This document shows positions 44,664 to 56,897 of a stretch of DNA of 64,000 nt, one piece after another (the stretch's first letter is position 1; each line of letters opens with the position of its first letter). Position numbers and translations under genes: made by a program. The DNA is taken from contig JAQOTA010000058.1 in the NCBI GenBank assembly GCA_029532415.1, forward strand, positions 744,001-808,000, in the 5' to 3' direction. Source of the DNA: Marasmius tenuissimus (taxonomy: Eukaryota; Basidiomycota; Agaricomycetes; Agaricales; Marasmiaceae). The notes beneath the pieces were generated by a model. The model did not search any database, had not been told where the DNA came from, and worked only from the letters and a program-made list of their open reading frames with translations.

Positions 44664-47375
44664 ATGGCCCCCGCTATCCATTCTTCCCACTTGGCCTACG
44701 ATACTTCCATTGTTTTCTGGAAGCTCATCGTCAACATCTTCTTTCGTGAAATACGGCCTCGTGGTGCTTTCAATATTCCTCGTGATGGGCCTGTGATTCT
44801 GGTTGCAGCTCCTCATAATAATCAGGTAACGGGTCTCTCTTTTCGCTGCATCTACATCTGCTGAAGATTGGTAGTTTTTGGACCCGTTATTGCTGGCACT
44901 TCAAGTTCACAAGGAAACTGGTCGCCATGTACAGTTCCTCACTGCCGCGGCGAGTATGAAGCGAAAGGCTGTCGGATTTTTCACCCGTCTCATGAACAGT
45001 AGTGCGTTCTTACCTTCTAATGCCTCTGTTCAGTACTAACTGATGATAGTTCCCGTCGAACGGGCTGCCGACCAGGCCAAGAATGGCACCGGGAGAGTCT
45101 TTCTTTCAGATGACGATCCATGTCTCGTTATTGGCAAAGATACGAAGTTCACGTCTGAGTTTTCCCCAAGGATGCAAATCCTATTACCAAAATCGGTCGA
45201 CCATGCAATAGCTGAGGTGGTCGAAGTAATTTCGGATACCGAACTCAAAATCAAACGCGAATTTGGTGGAGAAAGTGGTAAGGGAACCAACAAAGTGAGG
45301 GAGAAGGTGGCAGAGCTACGCAAGGAGGGGAAGGATGGTATCGAATTCAAAACGTTACCCTATGTGAATCAGCAGGATATGTACCGCTATGTGTACGACT
45401 GCTTGAAGCAGGGAGGAAGCATCGGTATTTTCCCCGAAGGTCTTTATCCTAATCCTTGTCAATATATGCGCGTGTCTAAATCATTTACAGGTGGCAGTCA
45501 CGACCGAACCGACCTTCTACCACTCAAGGCTGGCGTGTCTGTCATGGCACTGGGTGCCATGGCAAATGATCCCAACTGCCGCGTCAAGATCGTTCCCTGT
45601 GGGTTTTCGTATTTCCATCCTCATAGGTTTCGCTCGCGGGCCGTAGTGGAATTTGGTACTGCATTGGATGTGCCGGAGGAACTTGTTGAAATGTTCAAGC
45701 AGGGTGGTGCACAAAAGCGGGACGCAGTGGCGAAGTTCCTGGACCTCATATACGATGGCTTGAAGACCGTTACTGTCCGTGCACCAGATTATGACACCTT
45801 GATGGCACGTTCCGTTCCCCTGTCTCCGCGTCCTTCGTGTCCTCATGTCCACCATAGTTGATTCAGGCAGTCCGGCGACTCTATAAAACTCCAAGCCAAC
45901 ACCTGACTTTGGGTCAAGTAGTGGAACTCAATCGACGACTTCTCGAAGGGTACACGCACTTCCATGACGACCCTCGCGTTCAAAAACTCCGCGCAGACGT
46001 ACTCAAATATAATCGCTTGCTGCGCGACTTGGGTTTGCGCGACCACCAGGTGCTGTATATTTTATGGTCTAAAAACGCCTTGCGAAACTCATCTCGTGGT
46101 ATATCAGGTCCCGCGGGCCCAGAAAGCGAGTTGGAAGACACTGGGTCTCCTGACCTACCGCGTTGGCCTACTTGCGGCATGGGCAGTACTCGCGCTTCCC
46201 GGGACCATTCTCAACGGTCCTATGTTCATCTTGGCCTCGGTCCTTTCTAGAAAGAAAGCAAAAGGTTGGTACCTCCTCATGTGACGGTACAAATATGTTT
46301 TTGACACTAGTGCAGAGGCGCTCGCCAAGTCGACTGTGAAAATAGCGGGAAAGGATGTCCTTGCAACATGGAAAGTCCTCATCTCGCTAGGCGTTGCACC
46401 TCTCCTGTACTCTTTCTATGCGTTCCTGGCCGTGATGGTCATGATTCGTGCTCAAGCACCGTTGAAATGGAGAATAATGACGCCATTCGTCTTGTTCCTC
46501 GTTTTACCCTTCATGAATCTCGCAGCCCTCAAGTTCGGAGAAGCGGGGATGGATGTTCTCAAGTCAGTGCTAATGCCAGCGTTTGTTATTCGCTACTGAC
46601 CCCCCTCCAGGTCTTTGCGGCCCCTTATCATTGCCTTGATCCCAGGCCAGCAACGGTCCCTCGACAAGTTGAAGAATATGAGAGTTCAGCTCGCCAACGA
46701 GGTCGCGACCCTGATCAATGAACTTGGTCCCAAATTGTATCCCGACTTCAACGAGGTATGCGTTTCGGTTACCTGTCGAATATACAGTTACTGACCTGAT
46801 TTAAGACGAGGATTCTCGTGCCGTCTGCAAGTGCCCCACCATCTACTGGCACGCCAGGGCTTTGGAGGAGGAAGAGCAGCGTTGGTGCCGTTGACGCGCA
46901 AGGGCTGGGCTTGACCCATCCAATGACATGGATAGATGAACGTCTCTTTGGATGGAGCAAGAGTGCGAGGCGAGGAACCAGTGCCTGGAGCGGTGTCATC
47001 CATGTCGATGAGCCTAGCCGAGTTGGGACACCCGACGAATCGGAGGAAGAGGATGCGGGCGATTATGAGCATGTCATTGGCTTGCTGCCTGACGACCACC
47101 TCAAGTCTCGAAGTCGGACAAACTCGTATGCTGAGCTTCAACGTCTGAGGAACCAAAGCAGCCCCCTCGCGTATTCTTCGCAATTCGCGATGAGCCCCGC
47201 AACCCCGGTCAACGAAGTGGACCAACTATCATTCCGAATAGGTCGACGGGAGAGAAAAGCGAGTCTCTCAGATCAGGTTCCCGTCGAACGTATCGCTCAA
47301 CTTGATCAGCAGGAACCCTTTGACGATGCTACGAAGGATCTCAATAATGAAGTGCTCCACGCCAAGGACGAGTAA
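44664..47375 (+). CDS. Glycerol-3-phosphate O-acyltransferase (Sct1/Gpt2 type)
   Basis: It catalyses the first acylation of glycerol-3-phosphate (or dihydroxyacetone phosphate) in phospholipid and triacylglycerol synthesis at the ER. Nine exons (44664-44825, 44875-44998, 45050-45439, 45491-45804, 45858-46049, 46108-46264, 46316-46562, 46611-46755, 46806-47375) give 766 residues. The acyltransferase block I is APHNNQFLDP, with the fungal HNNQFLDP form of the H-x4-D motif. Block III is GIFPEGGSHDRTDLLPLKAG, and block IV lies around VKIVPCGFSYFHPHRFRSRA. Three hydrophobic segments follow: VGLLAAWAVLALPGTILNG, VAPLLYSFYAFLAVMVM and MTPFVLFLVLPFMNLAALKF. The Ser-rich, acidic cytosolic tail is a typical regulatory region in this family. 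The intron at 45805-45857 starts with GC, required to restore the DTLM-LIQA junction. It is convergent with MAP1. Confidence 0.93.
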
Positions 47376-47717
47376 ACATAACTCAAGAGGCTTGCAGGTG
47401 GTATATTGATTGTCTATGATTCCGATGGATGGATGTGTGTGTACTCTGTTCTTTGCGGTATTTATTGGGATAAAAGACTTTTCAGGCTTCGCATTCCTTC
47501 ACTCGGACACCTGCGTGAATTATGATGTCGGCCGGATAAGCTGCAATGATTATTGCATTTAATGTCGGGGTGTGGGATGAGGGTCCGTTGTGCTTCTTTC
47601 CATGGGTTGAAAATAACCACGGATATCATATCCGTTAGGTATCCGAGTTTATCAACGGTATCCTTGATGTAGCGTTTATATCCGTACAAGGCTTCCGAAT
47701 ACGACTGCGACTATTGT
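47376..47717. other. Convergent intergenic, GPAT and MAP1 3' ends
   Basis: This 342-bp spacer lies between two stop codons pointing at each other and should contain both 3' untranslated regions and polyadenylation signals. I see no gene in it. Confidence 0.5.
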
Positions 47718-49638
47718 CTATGTGGGCTTCCAGTCGGCTCCAGCAGTAAGTACTTCAACCCCCGTCTCAGTGATCCTAGGATCGACATCAGAAACCCTGC
47801 AGCAAAAGAAACTACGGTTTGTCACTCACAAGAGTGTTTCCTCAAATTGAGCACTACGGTTTCCGTCGACCGTGGTAGCAGTCCAGTTGTCTGGCCAATG
47901 CACCTCGCCCCAGTTCGTGCCTAAGTTCAGCATCTGCACATCCAAAATCAGCAACGAGTAGCAAAAATAGGGATGCTGGCATCTCACCGGCTCGATCGTG
48001 AAGCACTAATTCAGTAAGGTAATTAAACTTGAATCTGAGTTCTAGACACGGAACAACGACAACATACCATCCCAGGCTTCATAGTACCCACGGCTTTGTT
48101 TTTGGCATAGTGTGGAACGTTAGGTGCACAATGGAACAAACTGTGGATCCCGTGGCCAGTGTAGGTTCTTACCACCGCGCATCCATTGGCGCGAGCTACC
48201 GGTTCACTGGGTTCATTGTGGGTAAAAATGTGAATCAGAATCAACACGGAACAACTTTCTTTCTGCCACTTTCACTCACATAGCCTTTCCTAGATCACGG
48301 AAGAGCGCACCAGGTTTGCATAGCTTGATGGCGGCGTCCAACGAATCGCGAGTGGTTTTAATCAATTTCTTTGAATCCTCATCGATCTCCCCCACAGGGT
48401 ACGTCGCATTCAAATCCCCGTGGAATCCTTGGATTTGGAACCTCAATCAGCGCCGAACTTTCTGCTGAGGATCGAATGAATGGTGGGTCGCTTACCATCA
48501 TAGTACAACGTGACATCTGTAGGCACAAAATACAGGGTGAAGGGAGTTCATCGAGCCAAGGAATCGGGTTGTACACTCACCAACGTTGACAATATCGCCG
48601 TCCTGCAATATCCTCTGATCAGGGATGCCATGGCAGATCACCTCGTTTACGGAGCTGGAGAAGTGAGGAGCGAAAAAGGAATTAAGCGTGTCAGTTTCAG
48701 CGGCCTCCAAGGAGATATAGACCAACAGGCAGACTGATTTCGGAAAGTTCCGATAATTTAGAGGTGATGGATATGAGTTTCGTTCGATACATGCGTTGTG
48801 GACGATTTCGTCGATCTCGTCGGTGGAAACCCCGGGTCGTATGTGGGAAGCAGCAAGGTCTAAGACTTCTCTAGCAAGCTAATATGGTGGAACCGATTAA
48901 TATCAGGACTGCGACGAGATCGAGGGGTAAAAGAGACGCACCTTGCACACTTTTCTCATCTTCTCCTGCTCCTCCATAGTCAATAAACGAGGCGGTTGAC
49001 CAGCGGCCCTACGTTCAGATTTCGGTACACCTTGAGGCAGGGAGCAGCATGTAAGCTCACAGGGCGGCGAATTGACGGAAAAAGGCCTTGACTCTACCAT
49101 CGTCTACGTAGTCCGGACGTGGAATGTGATCTGGGACCGCACGTTTTCCGGATAATGGGTACATGGGTCTTAGAGGCCCAGTGTAGGAGTAGTTGGGAAA
49201 CGGGTTGTATGACTCGGCTGCGGCGGCATGGTATTAGAGGATTGAGGGCGGAACCAGGCTAAGAACACGCACGATTACGGGCGACATTGCTCGTCGACTG
49301 GGGTTGCTTCGCCAGATCGTGTATGATTTTGTGGGTTTTCTGTGATCAAGGGTAAGAGCATATTAGACGAGAGACAATGTATAACATACCCCTACGAGAG
49401 TAGATTCATTCTAGTCAACAAGGGAAACATGAAAGAGGAGGGAAAATTTTACATCCTGCTTTGAAGCACTCTTGACCACAAAAGAACGATCCTCGAATGC
49501 CCAGCCTGATGATTCAGTCAATTCACGAGAGTGTAAGTGATCGGAGATTACCCACTTGCTGCAAGTCGGGCATTCTAATCGAGACGGAGGGTTGCCATTC
49601 GGACAGGTTGCACTCTGGCAGAGAACTGGAGCAGACAT
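47718..49638 (-). CDS. MAP1: Methionine aminopeptidase type 1 (cytosolic, zinc-finger N-terminus)
   Basis: It removes the initiator methionine from nascent proteins and associates with ribosomes through its N-terminal zinc finger. The N-terminus reads [18 protein letters not shown], then [20 protein letters not shown] and CFKAGW, the C6H2-like finger of eukaryotic type 1 enzymes. The pita-bread catalytic domain shows [51 protein letters not shown] and [18 protein letters not shown], with the D, D, H metal ligands in place. The C-terminus ends [12 protein letters not shown]. Confident exons are 49638-49556, 49505-49453 and one starting at 49339; joining the last two in frame seems to need a 2-nt exon at 49391-49390. 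A CACGTG lies 47 bp before the ATG. Identity is firm; some middle introns were not placed to the base. Confidence 0.93.
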
Positions 49639-50361
49639 AACTTGCAGGCGCCTAATCCAGCGCTCTCAATTAGAAGAACCAGGCCACGTGCTTCGAGATT
49701 TTTGCCTCCGATGACAAGATCGGACGAGTCGAGTCCGTTTGCCGGTCGAGGAGGGCTACGAACTTGCATCGGTCGACTTTCCATGACTGCATGACTTCCT
49801 TTCTCAATCGACGACCTTGATTCCACATCGAAAGGCCTTTGAGCTCAGGCACAAGGATTCAGAGTTGGATTGAATTATCTAGCGAATTCTTTTGACCTGT
49901 ATACCATCTAGTGTACGAAAAGTATACAGTATACGTGTGTACGAAACTATACCATTATCTAGAGTAACAAAAGTAACGATTATCCTAATTACTGTAGCTG
50001 CAGAGAGAACCGGGACACCAAGATATAAATGATACATGAAGTGTGTTGAAAGGATTAGATATGATGATGGAAGAACAAGAACAAGAAGTTAATTTATACG
50101 TGCGACGAGAAGGCGGATGTGCAAGAGGTCATAGTGTAGAAGGAATGCAAGCAATACGGAAGCGATAACGATAGCAGAATTATAGGACGGCAAGAGGAAG
50201 TCGACGCCACAAGATGTAACATAGGGACAAGGACAACAGTCGAGAGGGCAGACACGGTCTGCTGGGGAGGATAACAAAGGATAAAGGGTCGTGGGGGCAT
50301 GGTGGGGCATAGTTCAGACACAACTGAGGCGCCACAGGAGCGCAAGAATGGCGAATCGTCC
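49639..50361. other. Intergenic, MAP1 upstream region
   Basis: It holds the MAP1 promoter (CACGTG at 49685-49690) and, at the right, the 3' flank of the minus-strand orphan ORF. The stretch 49.88-50.06 kb is A/T-rich. Small overlapping minus-strand frames near 50.09-50.41 kb are not supported. Confidence 0.45.
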
Positions 50362-50988
50362 TCAACGTCTGTGTGGAATGACCTCGAGTTTGAACGCGGT
50401 TTCGGTATCACTGCATGCTCTTCGCAGAGCCTTGTAGTGTGAGGCTCCGAAAATTTCGATCAGTTGTGGTTCGTTAGCGTTTATCCACGATACAGGTGGT
50501 AAAGCTCGCGTCGTTCGATAGACCCCTTGTGGAAGATTCTCGTCGAATACGAGGGTGACAAGACCGGTTAAGAGACATTGGATCAGGCTGAGGATATCGT
50601 TAATGGGAGGACATATCTTCCGAACAGACTCGAAAATGTCGCTATGGAAGACCATCTGCCATTGAACGCGACGTTCTGGAGAGAAGAACGAGCTGGCATG
50701 GGCAGGAAGCTGTAGCCTCAGCGCTGGGCCGGCCGGCAAGCCAACGGAGGACCGCCATATGGACGACGTCTCGAGTGAGAATAGCATGCGGGAGTCTGAG
50801 GGAGAAGCATCCCTCCATTGATGTTGCCGGATGAGTTGAGTACGAAGGTGCTGGAACCACCGGTGAGCACGTGCATATGTAGCTCCCAGAGCATCCGCGG
50901 TGGTGAGAGGGATCCTTGTACGTCTCGCCCAGTCGTCCATGTTGCCGACATCGCTCGAGAATACGACCTCCGCTCTTGGTTTGGACAT
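50362..50988 (-). CDS. Hypothetical protein, 208 residues, intronless
   Basis: An uninterrupted ATG-to-stop frame encodes 208 residues and begins MSKPRAEVVFSSDVGNMDDW. I do not recognise the family. No signal peptide is apparent. One hydrophobic stretch in the second half (ILSLIQCLLTGLVTLVF) could be a buried helix or a single membrane segment. Trp, Arg and His are fairly common and there is no low-complexity tract, so the composition is compatible with a folded protein. It lies between MAP1 and the eIF2B-alpha gene with about 0.7 kb and 1.6 kb of spacer. Against it: no family match, and overlapping frames on the same strand (50642-51058). I treat it as a plausible orphan or lineage-specific gene. 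Confidence 0.45.
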   Translation of the reverse strand: MSKPRAEVVFSSDVGNMDDWARRTRIPLTTADALGATYARAHRWFQHLRTQLIRQHQWRDASPSDSRMLFSLETSSIWRSSVGLPAGPALRLQLPAHASSFFSPERRVQWQMVFHSDIFESVRKICPPINDILSLIQCLLTGLVTLVFDENLPQGVYRTTRALPPVSWINANEPQLIEIFGASHYKALRRACSDTETAFKLEVIPHRR

Positions 50989-52629
50989 TTTTCAGGTAGT
51001 TTGGGATAGGATCGGATGACAAGACGCGACGAGAATGTGCGGAAATGGCTAGACTCAAGACACGTCAGAAAAAAGATGAAAAACGAGGTGAAGAGGGCAC
51101 TTACAGCGGAAATACGTGGACAACGGCGCGACGGGACAAGTGAACAGGTGAAAGTGAGAAGAAAGAGAAAGAGAAGAGGCAGTTGTGGACGTTGGTAGGG
51201 CCTGCTTGCAACTCACTGGGGGGGTGAGAGACGGAAGAAAAGCATCAGCCTTTTGTAGGCGAGGAAGGGCGGGGGACCCTGTCAAACCGAAAATTGAATT
51301 TATTATATATTCTCGTCGGCGCAAAAACTGGTCGGCAAGAAAAGTGTGAGCTCACGATTACACGAGGCTAGCTAGCCCCAAATTAGGAAATACTTCCGTC
51401 ATCGACTGTGACCAAAGAGGATAAAAAGGATAAAAACGGCGTAGAGCCGAAGCGGAACAAGGTCCTGAACGGGGTGCTTATCGTCAACTAGGCGAGCTCA
51501 TCGTGACACGAGGCATCTGACCGCCGAAGCCGCCCTCCGTTTCCCTGGGCGTTCCTTCCGGACTGGCACACGACCGGTCAAAACTGTTCCGTTGCCCCTT
51601 GCACCTGCTCAATTCAATTCGTTTGAATGCTTGCTCAACGTCAACATCTCTCGTACAGTATGGACTTGGGTATCTGCGAAATTTTCGCGCCGGCTGTTTT
51701 TGGTAGAACTTTCACCGGCGAGTTTCTCAATTGGCGGTTCCTGTAGCAACCGCTCCAGCCCCTGCGCATTCGGGATCCGCCACAACAGCTTATATATACC
51801 CATCCATACTTTTTCAACTTGCCTCTTTCCAAAGAACAAAGGCAACCTCTTCATCGAGCCAGCTGAGACCGTTCTTGCACCTTTTCCAGTACCTTGTTTC
51901 TTCCTGCGTCGTCATCCACGGTCTATCTTGCCCATTCTATGCCGTCAGGTTCACATAAGGCCCTTCCCGCCTACCGTTTGTTTGTATATCCAAGTCTATT
52001 TCGCATCATAACCAAGTACCACAGGGCCGATGTACTTTGCTTTCCTTGGGTTGAAACCCGCCCGTTGGGTATCATTCGTATCATTCAGCCCTGGACATGA
52101 ATATCTGTTTGAGTCTATGTTTATGGATCCCGTTCCCGTAACTCGCATTGCTGTTGTGTAAATACCGGGACGCGACAAGTATCCAGGGTGGATCGAGGCA
52201 GGGACCCAAGGGGACCCACCGTCATCGCCAGCTATCTATTTATCCCTACCTAGAACACCCGGAGCCCAGGTGCACTGGACGCGTGAACGAGACGTCGGAG
52301 GCAGCCCTTGAGAACCTTCCAGACCGTGCTTACGAACGAGATGCTCAGGTAACGTTGTCCTGCAAGGATAGCCGAATTCGCGATTTTTAGGCGCCACACA
52401 ATCGCTCATAGCCGGGCTGGGATATCGGAGGTTACCTAGGAAATGGCAGTCTTACACCCCAGGGTCCTCGTCCGACCTGGATCTCGCCGCTCGCGTGCGT
52501 TAGAGTTGAAGAGTTGACCGGACTTCCCACGTGGGTGCCACGCTTGTCACGTTTTAAGTACGTGAGCGATTACTGTGAGTCTGTGACTCGACGCGATCTA
52601 TTCGGCCTCATCAGTGCCCTCCAACAGTC
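50989..52629. other. Intergenic, orphan ORF upstream region and eIF2B-alpha promoter
   Basis: About 1.6 kb without a supported gene. A 139-codon frame at 51592-52011 begins at TTG and overlaps other frames, so I do not call it. Near the right end a perfect 10-bp palindrome CCCACGTGGG (CACGTG at 52528-52533) lies about 100 bp before the eIF2B-alpha start codon and is a candidate bHLH site. Confidence 0.45.
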
Positions 52630-54096
52630 ATGGACATCTACGAAACATATCTCGGTTTTCTCAAAGATGAAGAAGTACGTATTCACTTCATTCCGTCGCT
52701 CGAACGCTCATGCACACCATGACCCGGCTAAGGTGTCACCCCCGTTGGCCGCGATACTCGCCCTAACCGAGATCATGGAGAGATCGAATGGTGCGCTTTC
52801 CGAGCCCAGGGAAGATTCTATTCATGCCTCAACGATGATGCACACTAGCGGGGACCACTTTTGAACTTGTTGAGGAGTTGAAGGATGGTGCTGAAGCCCT
52901 CAACAAACAATCCAAAAACCCGATCAGTTTGAACGCTGGCTGCAAGTTGTTCATCGAGTTCATCACATTGTTTCCTCATGCTTCCGCGGTACGAGATACG
53001 GTCGGACTCTGGCACCTGACTCCAGCTCAATATGTAACATGCAGAAATTCTCGGACATCAGGACGGAACTCATACAACAAGGTCGACAATACGTTGCAGA
53101 AGCATTGACTTACCGCCAAAAGATCGCCGAAGTGGCCTTCGATTTCATCAAAGATGACTCCGTGGTGAGTGCGATCAACTCGTTTGCGGCTCCCAACGCT
53201 GGTTGACCTCACATACTAAAGATTTTGACCCACTCTTACTCACGAGTAGTCATGCAAACCCTCCTAATGGCACATAAAAGAAAACGTATCTCTGGTATGG
53301 CGATTATTCACTTACGATCAACATACGGCTCAAATATCCCGGTCTGTATAGTTTATGTGACCGAAGCCCGTCCCAAAGGTCTTGGGTAAGTGGGCATATG
53401 CAGAAAACTGTTAGGATGTGCTAAACCTGTGCCAATGGTTAGAATCAGGACAGCAGAAATGCTGACAGCCGCTGGAATACCCTGTACAGTCGTCTTGGAC
53501 TCGGCGGTTGCTTATGCCATCGAGAAGGTAGACTTCGTACTTGTTGGCTCAGAGGCCGTTGTCGAAAGTGGCGGGCTCATCAACGCCGTTGGAAGTAATC
53601 AGTTGGCTATCATTGCAAGAGCCGCTAGCAAACCTTTCTACGCTCTGGCAGAAAGGTAATGTTGCTCATCACCTCTTTTTCCTGGAACTTCATTGTGACG
53701 AGTCGTTATTTTTATTAGCTTCAAGTTTCACAGGTTATTCCCGTTATCTCAAGACGATCTCCCCATACACAATCCCAGCCTGTTCTCATTCCCTATCTCT
53801 CAACCGAAAGCTGCACCCCCAATGAACGCCAGGCCGTCGGTATTTTTGCCCAGCTCAGGGGAGACATCTACGGACGACGCAGAGTCGCCCATCAGATTTA
53901 CTCAGGAACAAATCGCTCAAAATAATCCGGAAGTGGATTATACCAGGTTTGTCCGCATCTGGCTTTCTACTGTACGATTCTTTCTCACTATCGCTATCGC
54001 TCAAGGCCCGATCTTATCACCTTAGTTTTCTCGGACGTAGGGAGCCTCACGCCCGAAGGCGTCAGTCAGTATCTAGTTGGAATGTTTACTGGGTAA
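52630..54096 (+). CDS. GCN3: Translation initiation factor eIF2B subunit alpha
   Basis: It is a regulatory subunit of the eIF2B guanine-nucleotide exchange factor and senses phosphorylated eIF2, so it links amino-acid starvation to translation. Nine exons (52630-52674, 52733-52790, 52849-52988, 53045-53164, 53222-53294, 53352-53385, 53443-53655, 53719-53946, 54006-54096) give 333 residues. Family marks are the [15 protein letters not shown] start, [16 protein letters not shown], the [22 protein letters not shown] core, and [12 protein letters not shown]. Further marks are [54 protein letters not shown] and the terminal [19 protein letters not shown]. Length is slightly above the usual 305 because of an insert of about 25 residues (around [14 protein letters not shown]) before the end. 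No lesion is seen. Confidence 0.95.
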
Positions 54097-56897
54097 ATAA
54101 ACCTGCCGTGTCCCTGCTGCTTGCTCCGAATCCTCGGATTCATTCCTCTACTCCCGGGCTCTACTTCCGGTGGGAATCCTCAGTTTCAAGATTCTGGCTG
54201 GCTTGGAATCCCGTATTATGAACTTGCCTCGTAAAAAGCCTGGCTTGTCGACGACGTTACACCTTTGTCCTGTGCGAGTCGGAGGACGAAAAAGGAACGA
54301 GCTCCTTGAACATTCTTATTACTATCGATCAATCTTGGACGCCTAATTCCACATGGATGGAGGATGTTCGAAGAATCGGCCATCGACTAAATCTTGAAAT
54401 CAGAAGGAACGGGCCACGGCAGTGTTCATGAACTAAATGGTCAGTTGTTAGGTATGACGCCATGACAAAACTGCTCGGTGCCCAGGTGTGACTGTCGAAG
54501 ACACGGACGCAATAAGTGAAGCAACCGCAAGAAACGAGTTAACTTATTGCTGGTCGGTCCGAGGGGGATCCTGTGTTTTCATTGGTCTCCCTCGGGATGC
54601 AGATATCGGTCCTTTTGTGACTGTGTGTCGTAGGCGTATAAAAGCCTGGGCGTCTGGTCCTGGTATAACACAATATCCGCCTCAACCTCCCTGATGTGCA
54701 GACTACGACAGTAGGTTTCTGTTCTTTTCCTTTCATTCGACCTGCTGATTTTCCGTGTCCCAAGGGTGCAAAACACTTATAGCCGTTGCGGTCATATCAT
54801 TAGACTGGTTCGTCCCTCTGGTCCCTACGCCACAAATAGCTTCTATCTGATCGACGTTTAAAGCCAGACGAATTGGTCCGTCCATAGTGCTATCACGGAT
54901 TTCCACTCTACCCATACGCGTTCTCCAGATACCATGCATAGACCGATTCTGTAAATTCAGTGTTGCACACCCCGATAACTGTGGGCCCAACTGTAGGGAT
55001 ACCTGTTGGCAGTAGTAAGTCTTCTCAGGTCTAGCACGAAGTCTTTCTGACTGATCGGTTGTCATATAGCAAACAATTTCCCGAGCAATACCGTATGTCA
55101 CTTCCTGTTTCCTCTCCCATGACCACCATCTCAAGCTGATCTACCCTTGGGAACAGACCCCCTGATCAACAACTACTGTCCAAGTTGTTTGAGAGCAATG
55201 AGCCAAGGGAGCGGAGATCGAAGATAGCAGAGCAATTGGTTCTCAGCTATTATAAACGTCCTAACGACTATTCAACCTATCTATCCTTGTGTGAATTGTA
55301 GCTTATAATTTCGCTGTATGCTTCAGCCTAAATGAATCCACGTGGAATTCAAGCAGAGGTGTGGAATAAATTAGGCTCTCCTCTAAAACGACCGAGAAGT
55401 ATCAGAAATGTCGACGCACGATAGTGAGGCTGGGCTGCCAACAGCCTCATGACACCCAATTCTTCGGAAAGGGGGGTTCTCCAACTTCCACACTTTCTCA
55501 GCATGTGAACTAGACATACATAGTCGCCGAGTGACCGAGTAGATCCGAGGTTGAAGGGGTCAGTCGCAAGAGTCGGCACAAATTATGCCGTGTAACTTGC
55601 GAAAGGTGTGCCTGTAAGCAAAATCGAGTCGCGACTTGCTATGGCAGGGTTGGGTTAAGACGTGCGCCGTTATCCAAGGAAACTGCGCTTGCAGGGTCGA
55701 AGAGATCCAGGGTCTCGAGAACATCGATTTGCAACGGAAGTAAAGTCTAAAGAGTTTTCCTCGATGCATTTGCGACTAGAGAATAGACTGAGGAACATCC
55801 GAGAACTAAGGTGAATCGCCTCTACAAGTCTTTAGCGATATCGACTCCGAACGATGGTCGCTCGTCCTACGGCGCAACGCGTTCGCGATAGCTGCACACT
55901 ATCGGATCAAGATGAGCCCCGATAAATCCATCGCTATGGATGAATAGCTGAAAGGGATAAATTTAAGTTAATAACATGAATATTGACCCATGAACGATAA
56001 GTATCATCTTCCGGTCTCTGTCGCGCGAACTGACCCGTCTCTGGATAGACAGTCGGTGCACCTGACTTTGAACACCCTGACAGGATTTGTGACGGGTAGT
56101 TGCATTGTTCGTATGCAGCTGGGAGATTTGCAGCCTGGTGTTTGTAACGTGAACAGAAGAATCATAGGGATGCTCCGTGGACAGTGCTTACCGAAAGGAT
56201 GGGCAGAGGAGAACAAACAGTTCCGTTTCTGACAGTCCCTATGACATGAAGTCAAGGGTTCAAAGTGACCGCATGCCCACATCCGGCCGTCTATTATCTG
56301 CAAACAAGGGCTGGACTCAGTCCAAGATCAATACGCAGAAGAGATACGAACGTAGTGGCACATGGGTGGAATGTTGAAGAGAGTGGATGGTGGATGGTCG
56401 CCTGTAGCCCTTCATATCGCTTCTACTCTGATTGTCGTTTTATAGCGGTTGGAGCTCCTTTCACTGTCGAAAATACCGCAATGACATCGCTGAGGACGCG
56501 GTGTTAATGGTCCCTGAAAGCATATCTCTTGCCTCAAGTTGTGGGGGAGGGGAGTGCCGACAGTTGCCGCGCTCGAGGGCTCTTTACCATCGCAGAATCG
56601 TCGCAGGGAGGAGTCGCCGTGCGTCATTTCCCCAGTCAAAGGCTTCCTTCTCTATTGAGATCCTTTCCAAGGTTTCCATCGTGTCTTCCATGAGGTGTTT
56701 CAATATGCCATTGGAGCTTCATTGCAAAAATAATCGAGATTATCATAAATCCAATCTAGGAAAGTATCAGAGCCACATGAACGTAGGTGTGGATATACCA
56801 AAAGACTGTGCCCATACGGGTAGAGTCCAGGTCGTTTGAGGGCGAACCCGATCGTCCCGAACATTGAAAAGATTGCCGAGAGGAGAAAGGGAACAGC
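54097..56897. other. Long intergenic region, eIF2B-alpha to bS21m
   Basis: About 2.8 kb lie between two convergent gene ends. Open stretches around 54110-54430 and 54480-54700 on the plus strand might be fragments of a gene I could not assemble. A 133-codon minus-strand frame (54733-55134) starts at TTG and has no family. A CACGTG occurs at 55339-55344, away from any called gene. An 80-codon ATG frame sits at 55990-56232. None reaches the level of a gene call. Confidence 0.4.

Noticed and set aside
51592..52011. A 139-codon plus-strand frame upstream of eIF2B-alpha
   Set aside because: It starts at TTG, overlaps other frames in the same strand, and looks like C/T-rich promoter sequence rather than protein.
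54733..55134. A 133-codon minus-strand frame
   Set aside because: It lacks an ATG at its start and shows no family; kept only as part of the unresolved 54.1-56.9 kb interval.
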